From Cryobacterium melibiosiphilum (lineage in GTDB: Bacteria; Actinomycetota; Actinomycetes; Actinomycetales; Microbacteriaceae), in contig NZ_QZVS01000064.1 of assembly GCF_003602235.1 (NCBI RefSeq), forward strand, positions 220 through 45,137: 44,918 nucleotides of DNA, given 5' to 3'. The number at the start of each line of letters is the position of its first letter. Position 1 is the first letter of the stretch. Shown one piece after another: positions 21,298 to 29,986 of the stretch. The notes below the pieces were generated by a model. It did not search any database, was not told the origin of the DNA, and saw nothing but the letters and a program-made list of their open reading frames with translations. A program made the translations under genes and the position numbers.

Positions 21298-23008
21298 CCA
21301 TTTTGATTCCCGACCGCCCGAGGCTTCGGCCGGCATCGTGCAGCCCAAGCTTGGCGTCGTGGGCTGGCTGCGCTTTCTGTGGCGCCAGCTGACGAGCATG
21401 CGCACCGCGCTGTTCCTGCTGCTGCTGCTGGCCATCGCGGCGGTGCCCGGCTCGCTCGTGCCGCAGCGGTCTTCCGACCCGAACGGCGTCACCCAGTACT
21501 TCGCCGACAACCCCGACCTCGCGCCGGTGCTCGACAACATCCAGGCCTTCGACGTCTACTCCTCGGCCTGGTTCTCGGCGATCTACCTGCTGCTGTTCGT
21601 GTCGCTGATCGGCTGTGTGATTCCGCGCACCAAGCACCACTTCATCGCCCTGCGCGCGACGCCCCCGGCGACCCCGGCCCGACTGGCCCGGCTCGCCGGG
21701 TTCACCACCCGCACCGCGCCCGCCGGAACGGATGCCGGCGCCGCCATCGCCTCGGCCCGCACCCTGCTGAAATCCAGCGGCTACCGCGTCGCCCTCTACG
21801 ACAAGGCCGGCAGCGTCTCGGTCTCGGCCGAGCGCGGCTACCTGCGCGAAACCGGCAACCTTGTCTTCCATTTCGCCCTCGTCGGCATCCTCGTCGTCGT
21901 CGGCTTCGGCGGCGGCTACGGCTTCGCCGGCCAGCGCGTGCTCGTGGAGGGGCAGACCTTCGTCAACACGCTGCTGGCCTACGACTCGTTCAACCCGGGC
22001 CGGTTCTTCGACGATTCCACCCTCGACCCGTACACGCTCACCCTCGACGATTTCGCGGTGCAGTACGAGGCCGAGAACCTCAATGCCATCGGCCAGCCCG
22101 TCGACTTCACCGCCGGCGTCACCGTGACGCCCCGCGGCGAAGACCCCGAGCCCGGCGAGGTCAAGGTCAACGGGCCGCTGCGCACCGGCGGCACCGACAT
22201 CTTCCTGCTCGGCAACGGCTACGCCCCCTCGATCACGGTCACCTCACCCGACGGCTCCGACGTCTTCAGCGACTCGGTGCCGTTCCTGCCGCAGGACGCC
22301 AACCTCACCTCGCTCGGTGTCGTGAAGGTGCCCGACGGCCTCGCCGAGCAGGTCGGAATGATCGGGTTCTTCTACCCGACCCAGGAGACGGCCACCTCGG
22401 GGGCGTTCTTCTCCTCGTACCCCGACCTGATCTACCCGATGCTCACGCTGAACGTTTACACCGGTGACCTCGGCCTCGACGAGGGGGTGCCGACATCCGT
22501 CTACTCGCTCAACATCGACGACATGACGCAGCTGACCGGCGGCAAGACCGGGGTCGAGACGATCGAACTGCGCCCGGGTCAGACCCTGGACCTGCCGAAC
22601 GACCTCGGAACGGTGACGTTCAATAACGCCGACCCGACGGCCGCGGCCGACGACCTGTCGAACTCGGTGCCGCGGTTCGCGTCGTTCGACATTCACCACG
22701 ACCCGACCCAGCTCTGGGTGCTGAGCTTCGCCGTGCTGATCCTGGCGGGGCTGCTCACCGGACTGTTCGTGCCCCGCCGCCGCGTCTGGGTGAAGGCAGT
22801 TCCGCAGTCCGACGGCACGCTCAGCCTCGAATACGCGGGCCTCGCCCGCGGTGAGGATCCCGCCCTCGAAGCGGCCGTGGCCGCTGTGGCCGATCGCCAC
22901 CTGGCATCACTCCCCAGCACCCCGCTCCCCAAGTCTGGGGCCGCCGCAGCCGGGGCGGATGCTGTCAAACCCGCTGTTCCCGCCGTTTCGACCCCCGAAC
23001 AGACTTAG
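21272..23008 (+). CDS. resB: ResB/Ccs1 cytochrome c maturation protein
   Basis: The 578-residue membrane protein has three N-terminal membrane segments (about 45-70, 105-125 and 190-215), a large extracytoplasmic domain (about 220-485) and a last membrane segment (about 490-510) followed by a cytosolic tail. The N-terminal LRFLWRQLTSMRTALFLLLLLA and WFSAIYLLLFVSLIGC are typical of ResB. With CcsB it forms the system II heme lyase. The start is unusual: the frame opens only at TTG 21272, after AAGGGG within ccdA; TTG 21281 or GTG 21338 are alternatives. The low-complexity Ala-rich C-terminus is also noted. Confidence 0.93.
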   Translation: MAALSRPSDHFDSRPPEASAGIVQPKLGVVGWLRFLWRQLTSMRTALFLLLLLAIAAVPGSLVPQRSSDPNGVTQYFADNPDLAPVLDNIQAFDVYSSAWFSAIYLLLFVSLIGCVIPRTKHHFIALRATPPATPARLARLAGFTTRTAPAGTDAGAAIASARTLLKSSGYRVALYDKAGSVSVSAERGYLRETGNLVFHFALVGILVVVGFGGGYGFAGQRVLVEGQTFVNTLLAYDSFNPGRFFDDSTLDPYTLTLDDFAVQYEAENLNAIGQPVDFTAGVTVTPRGEDPEPGEVKVNGPLRTGGTDIFLLGNGYAPSITVTSPDGSDVFSDSVPFLPQDANLTSLGVVKVPDGLAEQVGMIGFFYPTQETATSGAFFSSYPDLIYPMLTLNVYTGDLGLDEGVPTSVYSLNIDDMTQLTGGKTGVETIELRPGQTLDLPNDLGTVTFNNADPTAAADDLSNSVPRFASFDIHHDPTQLWVLSFAVLILAGLLTGLFVPRRRVWVKAVPQSDGTLSLEYAGLARGEDPALEAAVAAVADRHLASLPSTPLPKSGAAAAGADAVKPAVPAVSTPEQT

Positions 23009-23017
23009 GCTTATCCC

Positions 23018-24040
23018 GTGAATCTCAACGACCTCTCCATCATGAGCCTGTACTCGGCGATGGCCGTGTACGCGCTGGCGTTCATCGCCTTCGCGATCGA
23101 CCTGGCCAAGCGGTCGGCGGCCGTCGACGCCGCAGCCGTGCAGACGGCCGACACGCACGGGCAGGGGGCGGCATCCGTCGCCGCGTCTGCCTCGTCGTCC
23201 GCGGGCGGCTCGGGCGCCTCGACGTTGACCATGAACCGGCTGAGCGCGCGCATCAACAACGACGCGACCACGCCGTACTCGCACTCGGCGAGCCTGCGCG
23301 TGGGCATGTCGCTCACCGTGCTGGCCTGGGCGCTGCACCTCTTCGCGACCGTGACGCGCGGCATCGTCGCCGACCGGGTGCCGTGGGCCAACATGTACGA
23401 GTTTGCGATGACCGGCACGCTGCTGATCGTCGCCGTCTACCTGGTCGTGCTGATCCGCGTGGACCTGCGGTTCCTCGGCACCTTCGTCACCGGGCTCGTT
23501 CTCGTGCTGCTCGGCGTCGCCGCCGTCAGCTTCTATGTGGAGGTCGCCCCGCTGCCGCCGGCGCTGCAGTCGGCCTGGCTGGTGATCCACGTCTTCGTGG
23601 CGTCACTCGGCACTGGGTTCTTCGCGCTCGGCTTTGCCCTCTCGTTCGTGCAGCTGCTTCAGTTTCGGCGCGAGAGCCTGCTCGCCGACACCCGGCCGGT
23701 GCGGCTGCGCTTCCTGGCGACCCTGCCGTCCGCGGCGACCCTCGAGAACCTCGCCTACAGGGTCAACATCATCGGGTTCATCCTGTGGACTTTCACCCTC
23801 ATGGCCGGCTCCGTCTGGGCCGAACAGGCCTGGGGTCGCTACTGGGGCTGGGACACCAAAGAGGTCTGGACCTTCATCATCTGGGTCATCTACGCCGGCT
23901 ATATCCACGCCCGCGCGACCCGCGGCTGGCGCGGCTCGCGCTCCGCGTGGCTCTCGCTCATCGGCTTCGCGGCGGTGCTGTTCAACTTCGGCATCGTCAA
24001 CGTGTTCTTCAAAGGCCTGCACGCCTACTCCGGCCTGTAG
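23018..24040 (+). CDS. ccsB: CcsB/ResC heme-handling protein of cytochrome c maturation
   Basis: The 340-residue membrane protein has about eight membrane segments and the family's tryptophan-rich heme motif WGRYWGWDTKEVW (residues about 272-284). With ResB it exports heme and attaches it to apocytochrome c. An Ala/Ser-rich insert (about 40-75) separates the first membrane segment from the core. It starts at GTG 23018; TAGGCT overlapping the resB stop is 6 bases before it, so it may have an extra internal leaderless promoter. It is the last gene of the operon. Confidence 0.95.
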   Translation: MNLNDLSIMSLYSAMAVYALAFIAFAIDLAKRSAAVDAAAVQTADTHGQGAASVAASASSSAGGSGASTLTMNRLSARINNDATTPYSHSASLRVGMSLTVLAWALHLFATVTRGIVADRVPWANMYEFAMTGTLLIVAVYLVVLIRVDLRFLGTFVTGLVLVLLGVAAVSFYVEVAPLPPALQSAWLVIHVFVASLGTGFFALGFALSFVQLLQFRRESLLADTRPVRLRFLATLPSAATLENLAYRVNIIGFILWTFTLMAGSVWAEQAWGRYWGWDTKEVWTFIIWVIYAGYIHARATRGWRGSRSAWLSLIGFAAVLFNFGIVNVFFKGLHAYSGL

Positions 24041-24122
24041 GCGTTGCCGGCAGGGTGCATCCGTCAGCTGCGCCCGGTCGCGAGAGCTGCCGGCCGGGGC
24101 TTCCGCGGGATGGCGTAGCACG

Positions 24123-24326
24123 GCGCAGCGGCGCAGGTACCGCGTGATGGCTGCTGACTTCGTCTTTCGGAGGGCGGCGAGCATGATGCGCGGCAGTAAC
24201 GCCACTGCGCCGTAGGCGCGCCTACCGCGCAGTGGCGCAGCTACCGCGTGGCGCTGGAGATTCCGGGATTGTGGCTTGCGTCGGGTGGCTGTGGTGCTGC
24301 GCAGCGGCGTAGCTACCGCGTGGCGC
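24123..24326. repeat. Palindromic repeat cluster between convergent ccsB and menC
   Basis: Three direct copies of about 28 bases reading GCGCAGYGGCGYAGSTACC followed by GCGTG start at 24123, 24227 and 24299. Between them a near-perfect inverted repeat pairs GCCACTGCGCCGTAGGCG (24201-24218) with CGCCTACCGCGCAGTGGC (24219-24236), 17 of 18 positions matching. The second direct copy begins inside the right arm, so the copies occur in both orientations. The whole 24041-24382 gap holds no credible gene. It looks like a REP/BIME-type element that may also end transcription from both sides. Confidence 0.65.
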
Positions 24327-24382
24327 GCGCCGTGGCGCTGCCGGGCGCGGCGCGCGGCGGGGTGGCGGGGCCGCGCTGCGGT

Positions 24383-25372
24383 CTAGAGCAGGGCGTAGCA
24401 GCGCTCGAGGCGGGCGAGCCACCAGTCGCGGCGCTCGGCGGATGCCGCGTGCAGTTCGAGCAGGTCGGCGTCGGGGCTGACGCGGCGAACCTCGATGGCA
24501 CCGTCGACCGGCAGCAGCGGGTTGTGCGTCACATCGGCGGCGAGCAGCGACGCGGTGCCGAGGCCGCAGTCGTAGGGCAGCTCGGGAATCGCGGCCGCGA
24601 GGTGGGCTCCCATCGACAGGCCGATCGAGGTGTCCAGTGCGCTCGAGACGACCACGGGCAGGCCGGTCTGGGCGATGATCGCGAGGGCCGCGCGGATGCC
24701 GCCGAGGGGCTGTGCCTTCAGCACCAGGATGTCGGCGGCACCGGCGCGCGCGACGAGCAGCGGGTCATCCGCTTTACGCACGCTCTCATCGGCGGCGATC
24801 GGAACGTCCATGTAGGCGCTGCGGCCGCGCAGCTCGATGAGCTCATCGACGCTCATGCAGGGCTGTTCCACGTATTCGAGGTCGAACTCGGCGAGGGCGT
24901 GAAGTGCGTGCTCGGCCTCGTCCATGTTCCAGAGGCCGTTGGCGTCCACGCGGATGCGACCTTCCGGGCCCAGCACGCTGCGCACCATGCGCACGCGGGC
25001 GACGTCGTCGGCGAGGGTCTGGTCGGCGCTGGCCACCTTGACCTTGGCGGTGCGGCAACCGGGGAACCGGGCGAGGATATCGGGCACGAGGGCGGCCTCC
25101 ACGGCCGGCACGGTCGCGTTCACCGCGAGGCTCGTGCGCAGCAGCGCGGGGGTCTGGTTCCAGCCGAAGTCGATCGCGGCACGCAGCCAGGCGACGGCTT
25201 CGTCGTCGTCGTATTCGACGAACGGCGAGAATTCGGTCCAGCCGGCCGGGCCGGGAAGCAACAGTGCTTCACGGTGGTCGATACCGCGGAAGCGGGTGAC
25301 GAGTGGGAGGGAGACGACGTGTGCGGAACCGAGCAGGTCCGAGAGCGACGGCATCATCAGTGAGGTCAGCAT
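24383..25372 (-). CDS. menC: o-Succinylbenzoate synthase
   Basis: The 329-residue enolase-superfamily protein dehydrates SHCHC to o-succinylbenzoate in menaquinone synthesis. Visible residues are KVKV at the base of the barrel, the metal ligands in VDANG, VEQP and AADES, and the second catalytic lysine in LKAQPLGG. The N-terminal RFRGIDHREALLL is typical of actinobacterial MenC. I kept the ATG at 25372; ATG 25357 or 25354 would give a product 5-6 residues shorter. It is convergent with ccsB and separate from the menBEAD genes 2.4 kb away. Confidence 0.94.
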   Translation of the reverse strand: MLTSLMMPSLSDLLGSAHVVSLPLVTRFRGIDHREALLLPGPAGWTEFSPFVEYDDDEAVAWLRAAIDFGWNQTPALLRTSLAVNATVPAVEAALVPDILARFPGCRTAKVKVASADQTLADDVARVRMVRSVLGPEGRIRVDANGLWNMDEAEHALHALAEFDLEYVEQPCMSVDELIELRGRSAYMDVPIAADESVRKADDPLLVARAGAADILVLKAQPLGGIRAALAIIAQTGLPVVVSSALDTSIGLSMGAHLAAAIPELPYDCGLGTASLLAADVTHNPLLPVDGAIEVRRVSPDADLLELHAASAERRDWWLARLERCYALL

Positions 25373-25442
25373 GATCCCAGTCTGCCAGAGAGCCCGGCGG
25401 CCCCCGGCGTCCAGAGGTCCCGACTCCGTGCGGCCTGTGATC

Positions 25443-25465
25443 TGCGGGCTGCGGGCTGCGGGCTG
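25443..25465. repeat. Three tandem copies of GCGGGCT
   Basis: A 7-base unit is repeated three times just past the stop of the unknown small gene. It is a minor simple repeat without a clear role. Confidence 0.6.
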
Positions 25466-25735
25466 CTAGAGCATCTCCCGCTTGAAGGCGGCGGCGGCGG
25501 CCGCGTCGTCGGCGTCGCTGGTCTCACCGTTGGGCTTGACGTTGACCATGGCCACCGGAATGCCGGGAGCGATCAGCAGATAGGCATCCTCGTAGCGACC
25601 CTCACCGCTGTTGACCTTGATCCAGTACGGCACCCCCGCAGCGATGGCGGCGCCGATTTCGTCCTGAATCGAGGTGATGCTGCGACCGCCGAGCGAATAC
25701 GGTTTTCCGCCGTAGACAATATCGATTCTGTTCAC
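25466..25735 (-). CDS. Unknown small protein coupled to DUF7882
   Basis: The 89-residue protein starts at GTG 25735, which overlaps the stop of the upstream DUF7882 gene in a GTGA junction. It is a compact mostly beta sequence: MNRIDIVYGGKPYSLGGRS, then a helix (SIQDEIGAAIAAG), then strands YWIKVNSG and YLLIAPGIPVAMVNV, with a charged Ala-rich C-terminal helix. No signal peptide, membrane segment or cysteine is present. I do not recognise a family. The tight coupling suggests that it works with the DUF7882 protein. Confidence 0.75.
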   Translation of the reverse strand: MNRIDIVYGGKPYSLGGRSITSIQDEIGAAIAAGVPYWIKVNSGEGRYEDAYLLIAPGIPVAMVNVKPNGETSDADDAAAAAAFKREML

Positions 25736-26076
25736 GAGTCGTCCCTGCTCGAGGAAGCGGATGAATGATTGTTGCCGTTCCCGCGCGGCTCCGGCACGAC
25801 CTGCAGGCCGCCGGACGAATTCGCGGTGACCATCAACGCCTCGATCCATTCCCGGTTGAGGCTGGGCTGACGGCTGCCGAAATATTTGTAGGCGATCGGG
25901 ATGCTCGGGTGCAGCCAGATGGTGCTGCGGCCGTCGCCGGATTGGGGGTCGTCGCGCCAGGTGAAATAGAACGATTCACCCCGGCGCAGTTTCGCCCCGA
26001 TGACTACTTGGATATGGGCCAGGATTCGATCGTCGAAGTCTGCGGTCATGGTCGAGTCATAGGTCAGTTTTCCCAT
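25732..26076 (-). CDS. DUF7882-type small protein
   Basis: The 114-residue protein starts MGKLTYDSTMTADFDDRIL and continues with AKLRRGESFYFTWRDD, the GRSTIWLHPSIPI strand and REWIEALMVTANSSGGL before an acidic/Ser-rich tail. This pattern is frequent in Microbacteriaceae, where it is often labelled ATP-dependent DNA ligase without good reason; it has no ligase motif and is far too short. The ATG at 26076 has GGAG upstream; two GTG codons just before are alternatives. The function is unknown. It lies between the sigma factor and the coupled 89-residue protein on the same strand. Confidence 0.8.
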   Translation of the reverse strand: MGKLTYDSTMTADFDDRILAHIQVVIGAKLRRGESFYFTWRDDPQSGDGRSTIWLHPSIPIAYKYFGSRQPSLNREWIEALMVTANSSGGLQVVPEPRGNGNNHSSASSSRDDS

Positions 26077-26183
26077 ATCCACCACTCCAATGTTTCGGTT
26101 GGTGTGACACTAACCTGAAACGGCGCGAGTGTCGGTGAAAAATGGGGCAACAATCTGATAGCGACTCAGTTTTGCGGGGCCTG

Positions 26184-27275
26184 CTAATCCCGGAGGTAAT
26201 GCTCAAGGCGCGGCACCTGTAAGAGGGCGAGTGCACGCTTCTCGATTTGGCGCACCCGCTCCCGGGTGACCCCTTCGATGTGGGCGATCTGGTCCAGGGT
26301 GCGTGGCTCATCGCCGTCGAGTCCGAAGCGCGCCCGCAGAATCGAACGTTCGCGCACCGGCAGGGCATTCAGGAAGAAGCGGATGTCGGCGGCGCGCAGC
26401 GCGAGCGTCGCGTACTCGTCGGGCTGGGGCAGGTCATCGTCGATGATGAGTTCGGCCATGTCGCCGACACCGTCACCGACCGGGGTGTGCAGGGAGATTG
26501 GTTCGTTGTCGTACTGCAGCAGCCGCAGCACGTCGCGAACGGGGATCTGGGCCGCGTCGGAGAGCTCGCGGGCGGTGGGTTCCCGGTCGAGGGTGCTGGT
26601 GAGGTCCCGGCGGATGCGCTTGATCTTGTTGAGCTTCTCGGCCGTGTGTACCGGAATGCGGATCATGCGCGACTTGTCGGCCATGCCGCGGTGGATGGCC
26701 TGGCGGATCCACCAGGTGGCGTAGGTGGAGAACTTGTAGCCCGTCATGAAGTCGTACTTCTCGACGGCGCGCACGAGGCCCATGTTGCCGTCCTGCACGA
26801 GATCCATGATGGGTACCCCGCGACCCGAATAGTGCTTGGCGATACTGACGACGAGGCGGAGGTTCGCCTCGATGAAATGGTTCTTGGCCCGGCGGCCGTC
26901 GTGCATGAGCCAGCTCAGCTCGCGTTGCTCGGCCGGCTCGCACTGTTCGGCGGGCTCTGCCCCCTGGCGCAGCAGGCGAGCTTCGGCGAGCAGCCCGACC
27001 TCGATACGTCGGGCCAGGTCGACCTCCTCCTCGGCGTTGAGCAGGGGCCCCTTGCCGATGCGGCGCAGGTAGTCACCGAAGGCATCCGTCGACGCCCGGC
27101 TGTACCGGGCGGCCGGCGCGACGCTCGCCGCGGCACCGGGCCCGCGGGCCGGAGTGCGGGTGGACGCGGATGTGGCGGGTCGACGCCCAGGCGTCGCAGT
27201 CGAGGCGTCGATGCCCTCGCTGTCGGCCGCCTCGCGCGGGCTCGCACTGGTCGAGGCCTGGCTCGTACGGGTCAT
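26184..27275 (-). CDS. Group 2 sigma-70 family sigma factor
   Basis: The 363-residue protein has a disordered Ser/Thr/Ala/Pro-rich N-terminus (1-60), region 1.2 (about 63-95), region 2 with the -10-binding FSTYATWWIRQAIHRGMAD (about 190-210), region 3 and region 4 with EGVTRERVRQIEKRAL (about 335-352). It lacks the long region 1.1 of a housekeeping sigma, so it resembles the SigB/HrdB-like group 2 factors of actinobacteria. Its ATG overlaps the stop of a small upstream gene (ATGA at 27275-27272). The -10 motif it reads would be the TANNNT type. Confidence 0.94.
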   Translation of the reverse strand: MTRTSQASTSASPREAADSEGIDASTATPGRRPATSASTRTPARGPGAAASVAPAARYSRASTDAFGDYLRRIGKGPLLNAEEEVDLARRIEVGLLAEARLLRQGAEPAEQCEPAEQRELSWLMHDGRRAKNHFIEANLRLVVSIAKHYSGRGVPIMDLVQDGNMGLVRAVEKYDFMTGYKFSTYATWWIRQAIHRGMADKSRMIRIPVHTAEKLNKIKRIRRDLTSTLDREPTARELSDAAQIPVRDVLRLLQYDNEPISLHTPVGDGVGDMAELIIDDDLPQPDEYATLALRAADIRFFLNALPVRERSILRARFGLDGDEPRTLDQIAHIEGVTRERVRQIEKRALALLQVPRLEHYLRD

Positions 27276-27598
27276 GCGAGCACCGGCCGGGGGTCGAGGC
27301 TCGCCGCAGCGCGGTCGAACGACGAGAAGTAGGTGCGTTCCCGAAGTCGCACGAGGCTGGTGACCTCGTAGGCATCACCCACCCGCTGGATGAAGCCGAG
27401 CACGCGGGAGGCATCGTCGTCGGGCCGGAGCGCGTCGACAACCCGCCATTCGGTGGGGGAGAGCTTGGTCAGCCCCAGGTTGCCTCGGGTGCCGGGATCG
27501 GTGCCCGGGGTGCCCCTGTCGCCGGCCGTCGATCGCGGACTGACGGCCTGTGGACTTCTTGCACGGAGGGTACGATCCCCCTCGTCACGTGTGTTCAT
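27272..27598 (-). CDS. Small protein translationally coupled to the sigma factor
   Basis: The 108-residue protein starts at ATG 27598 behind GGGAGGTAGTC. The first half (to about residue 45) is charged and disordered. The second half has a folded-looking region LTKLSPTEWRVVDALRPDDDASRVLGFIQRVGDAYEV split at residues about 45-85, then SLVRLRERTYFSSFDRAAASL. I do not recognise the family. The four-base overlap with the sigma gene means the two are probably made in fixed ratio, as is common for sigma factors and their regulators, but no anti-sigma motif or zinc site is visible. Confidence 0.78.
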   Translation of the reverse strand: MNTRDEGDRTLRARSPQAVSPRSTAGDRGTPGTDPGTRGNLGLTKLSPTEWRVVDALRPDDDASRVLGFIQRVGDAYEVTSLVRLRERTYFSSFDRAAASLDPRPVLA

Positions 27599-27661
27599 GA
27601 CTACCTCCCGTCGGTATGCAATTCCCAAGTAGACATCCGGCGGCTGCCCCCCTTCAAGGGG

Positions 27662-27690
27662 TTGACTTGCTGCAATTAACCCGGTAAATC
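27662..27690 (+). promoter_or_regulatory. Possible upstream promoter of menB
   Basis: TTGACT (27662) and TAAATC (27685) are 17 bases apart; the -35 is good, the -10 poor. Confidence 0.35.
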
Positions 27691-27731
27691 AGTTTGTATT
27701 GCGCTCGAATGCCGCGCTCCAGCCGCTCAAC

Positions 27732-27737
27732 TAGGCT
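27732..27737 (+). promoter_or_regulatory. -10 element of menB (leaderless start)
   Basis: TAGGCT ends 6 bases before the menB ATG at 27744. Confidence 0.45.
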
Positions 27738-27743
27738 GGGAGC

Positions 27744-28700
<957 letters not shown>

Positions 28701-28706
28701 CGTGAC

Positions 28707-29927
28707 TTGGGACCGGAGGTGAAAGCGCTGCGGCCGGTCTCGGCCGAGCGCCCGGTCGACCTGCTCGCGGAGGTTCGCCAGGCGCTTACGGCCAGTGGCG
28801 ACGCGATCCTGCCGGTTCCGGGTCTGCCGGTTCCGGGTCTGGCAGGGCCGGATGCGGTGCCCCGCGTCGCGGGGACGCTCGTGCCGAAACCTGTCGCGGT
28901 CGTGATCGAGACCTCCGGGTCGACGGGTGTACCCAAGCGGGTCATGCTCAGCCGGGATGCGTTGCTGAGCAGCGCCGCGGCATCCGTCGTCGCCCTCGGC
29001 GGACCCGGGCAATGGCTGTTGGCCCTGCCCGGCCACTACGTCGCCGGCGTGCAGGTGCTGGTGCGGTCGATCGCGGCGGACACGACGCCGGTACTGCTGC
29101 CGCCCGGGCACTTCGACCCGCTCGTGTTCGCGGAGTTCGCCGAACGGCTTGTCGAGCCGTTGCGCTACACCTCGCTCGTGCCCGTGCAGCTCGCCCGGCT
29201 GCTCGACGCCGCCGACGACCCGAGGGTCGCGGCCGTGCTGCGCCGTTTCACGGCGATTCTCGTCGGTGGCCAGGCGATCGCACCCGAGCTGCTGGCGCGG
29301 GCCGAAGAATTGCACGTGCGCGTCGTGCGCACCTACGGCTCGTCGGAGACAGCCGGCGGGTGCGTGTACAACGGCGTGCCGATCGGCAACACCGCCGTGC
29401 GGGTCGTCGACGGCCAGCTTGAAATCTCGGGATCCGTGCTCGGCGAGGGCTACCTGGGGGACGCGGATCGCACGGCCGATCGTTTCATCGTGGAGCACGG
29501 GGTGCGCTGGTACCGCACCGGAGACCTCGGTGAGATCGACGAGCACGGCTTGGTGCGGGTGCTGGGGCGCGCCGACAACGTGATCATCTCGGGCGGCGAG
29601 AAGGTCTCGCTCGACGCCGTGGAACGGGTCGTGCGGGGGCTTCCCGGCTTCGCGGAGGCCGTTGTGGTCGCCGCCGACGACGCGCAGTGGGGGCAGGTGC
29701 CGGTGGTGGTCAGGGCTGTGCGCGCGGCTGGCGGTGGTGCGGTCGTCGGTGGCGCGGAAACCGGCGACGGCGACCTGGCCGGGGTGGCGGCGGCGGTGGC
29801 ATCCGCTCTCGGACGCGCCGCGCGACCCGCGCGCGTAATCGCGGTACCGGTCATTGCACTGCTGGCCTCGGGCAAGCCCGATCGCCACGCCCTGCGGATG
29901 CTCGCGGCGGCCCCGACCGACCGCTAG
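28707..29927 (+). CDS. menE: o-Succinylbenzoate--CoA ligase
   Basis: The 406-residue adenylate-forming enzyme activates o-succinylbenzoate with ATP and CoA. The phosphate-binding loop ETSGSTGVPKRV, the adenine-binding TYGSSETAGG, the YRTGDLGEID hinge region and the C-terminal lysine in SGKPDRH are all present. It is short for the superfamily but normal for actinobacterial MenE. The start is uncertain: the frame opens at TTG 28707, six bases after menB; GTG 28719 is the other option and neither has a well-placed ribosome site. Coupling to menB is likely. Confidence 0.93.
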   Translation: MGPEVKALRPVSAERPVDLLAEVRQALTASGDAILPVPGLPVPGLAGPDAVPRVAGTLVPKPVAVVIETSGSTGVPKRVMLSRDALLSSAAASVVALGGPGQWLLALPGHYVAGVQVLVRSIAADTTPVLLPPGHFDPLVFAEFAERLVEPLRYTSLVPVQLARLLDAADDPRVAAVLRRFTAILVGGQAIAPELLARAEELHVRVVRTYGSSETAGGCVYNGVPIGNTAVRVVDGQLEISGSVLGEGYLGDADRTADRFIVEHGVRWYRTGDLGEIDEHGLVRVLGRADNVIISGGEKVSLDAVERVVRGLPGFAEAVVVAADDAQWGQVPVVVRAVRAAGGGAVVGGAETGDGDLAGVAAAVASALGRAARPARVIAVPVIALLASGKPDRHALRMLAAAPTDR

Positions 29928-29973
29928 CGGCCCGGGTGTCCCCGGCCTCAGCCGGTGTTGCGGTCGCGGCCGG

Positions 29974-29979
29974 TACGCT
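29974..29979 (+). promoter_or_regulatory. -10 element of menA (leaderless start)
   Basis: TACGCT ends 7 bases before the GTG at 29987. Confidence 0.45.
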
Positions 29980-29986
29980 GGAGGGC

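Noticed and set aside
24123..24326. CRISPR array
   Set aside because: Copies are irregularly spaced, in both orientations, and there are no cas genes or uniform spacers.
25732..26076. ATP-dependent DNA ligase
   Set aside because: A label often given to this family, but the protein is 114 residues and has no nucleotidyltransferase motif.
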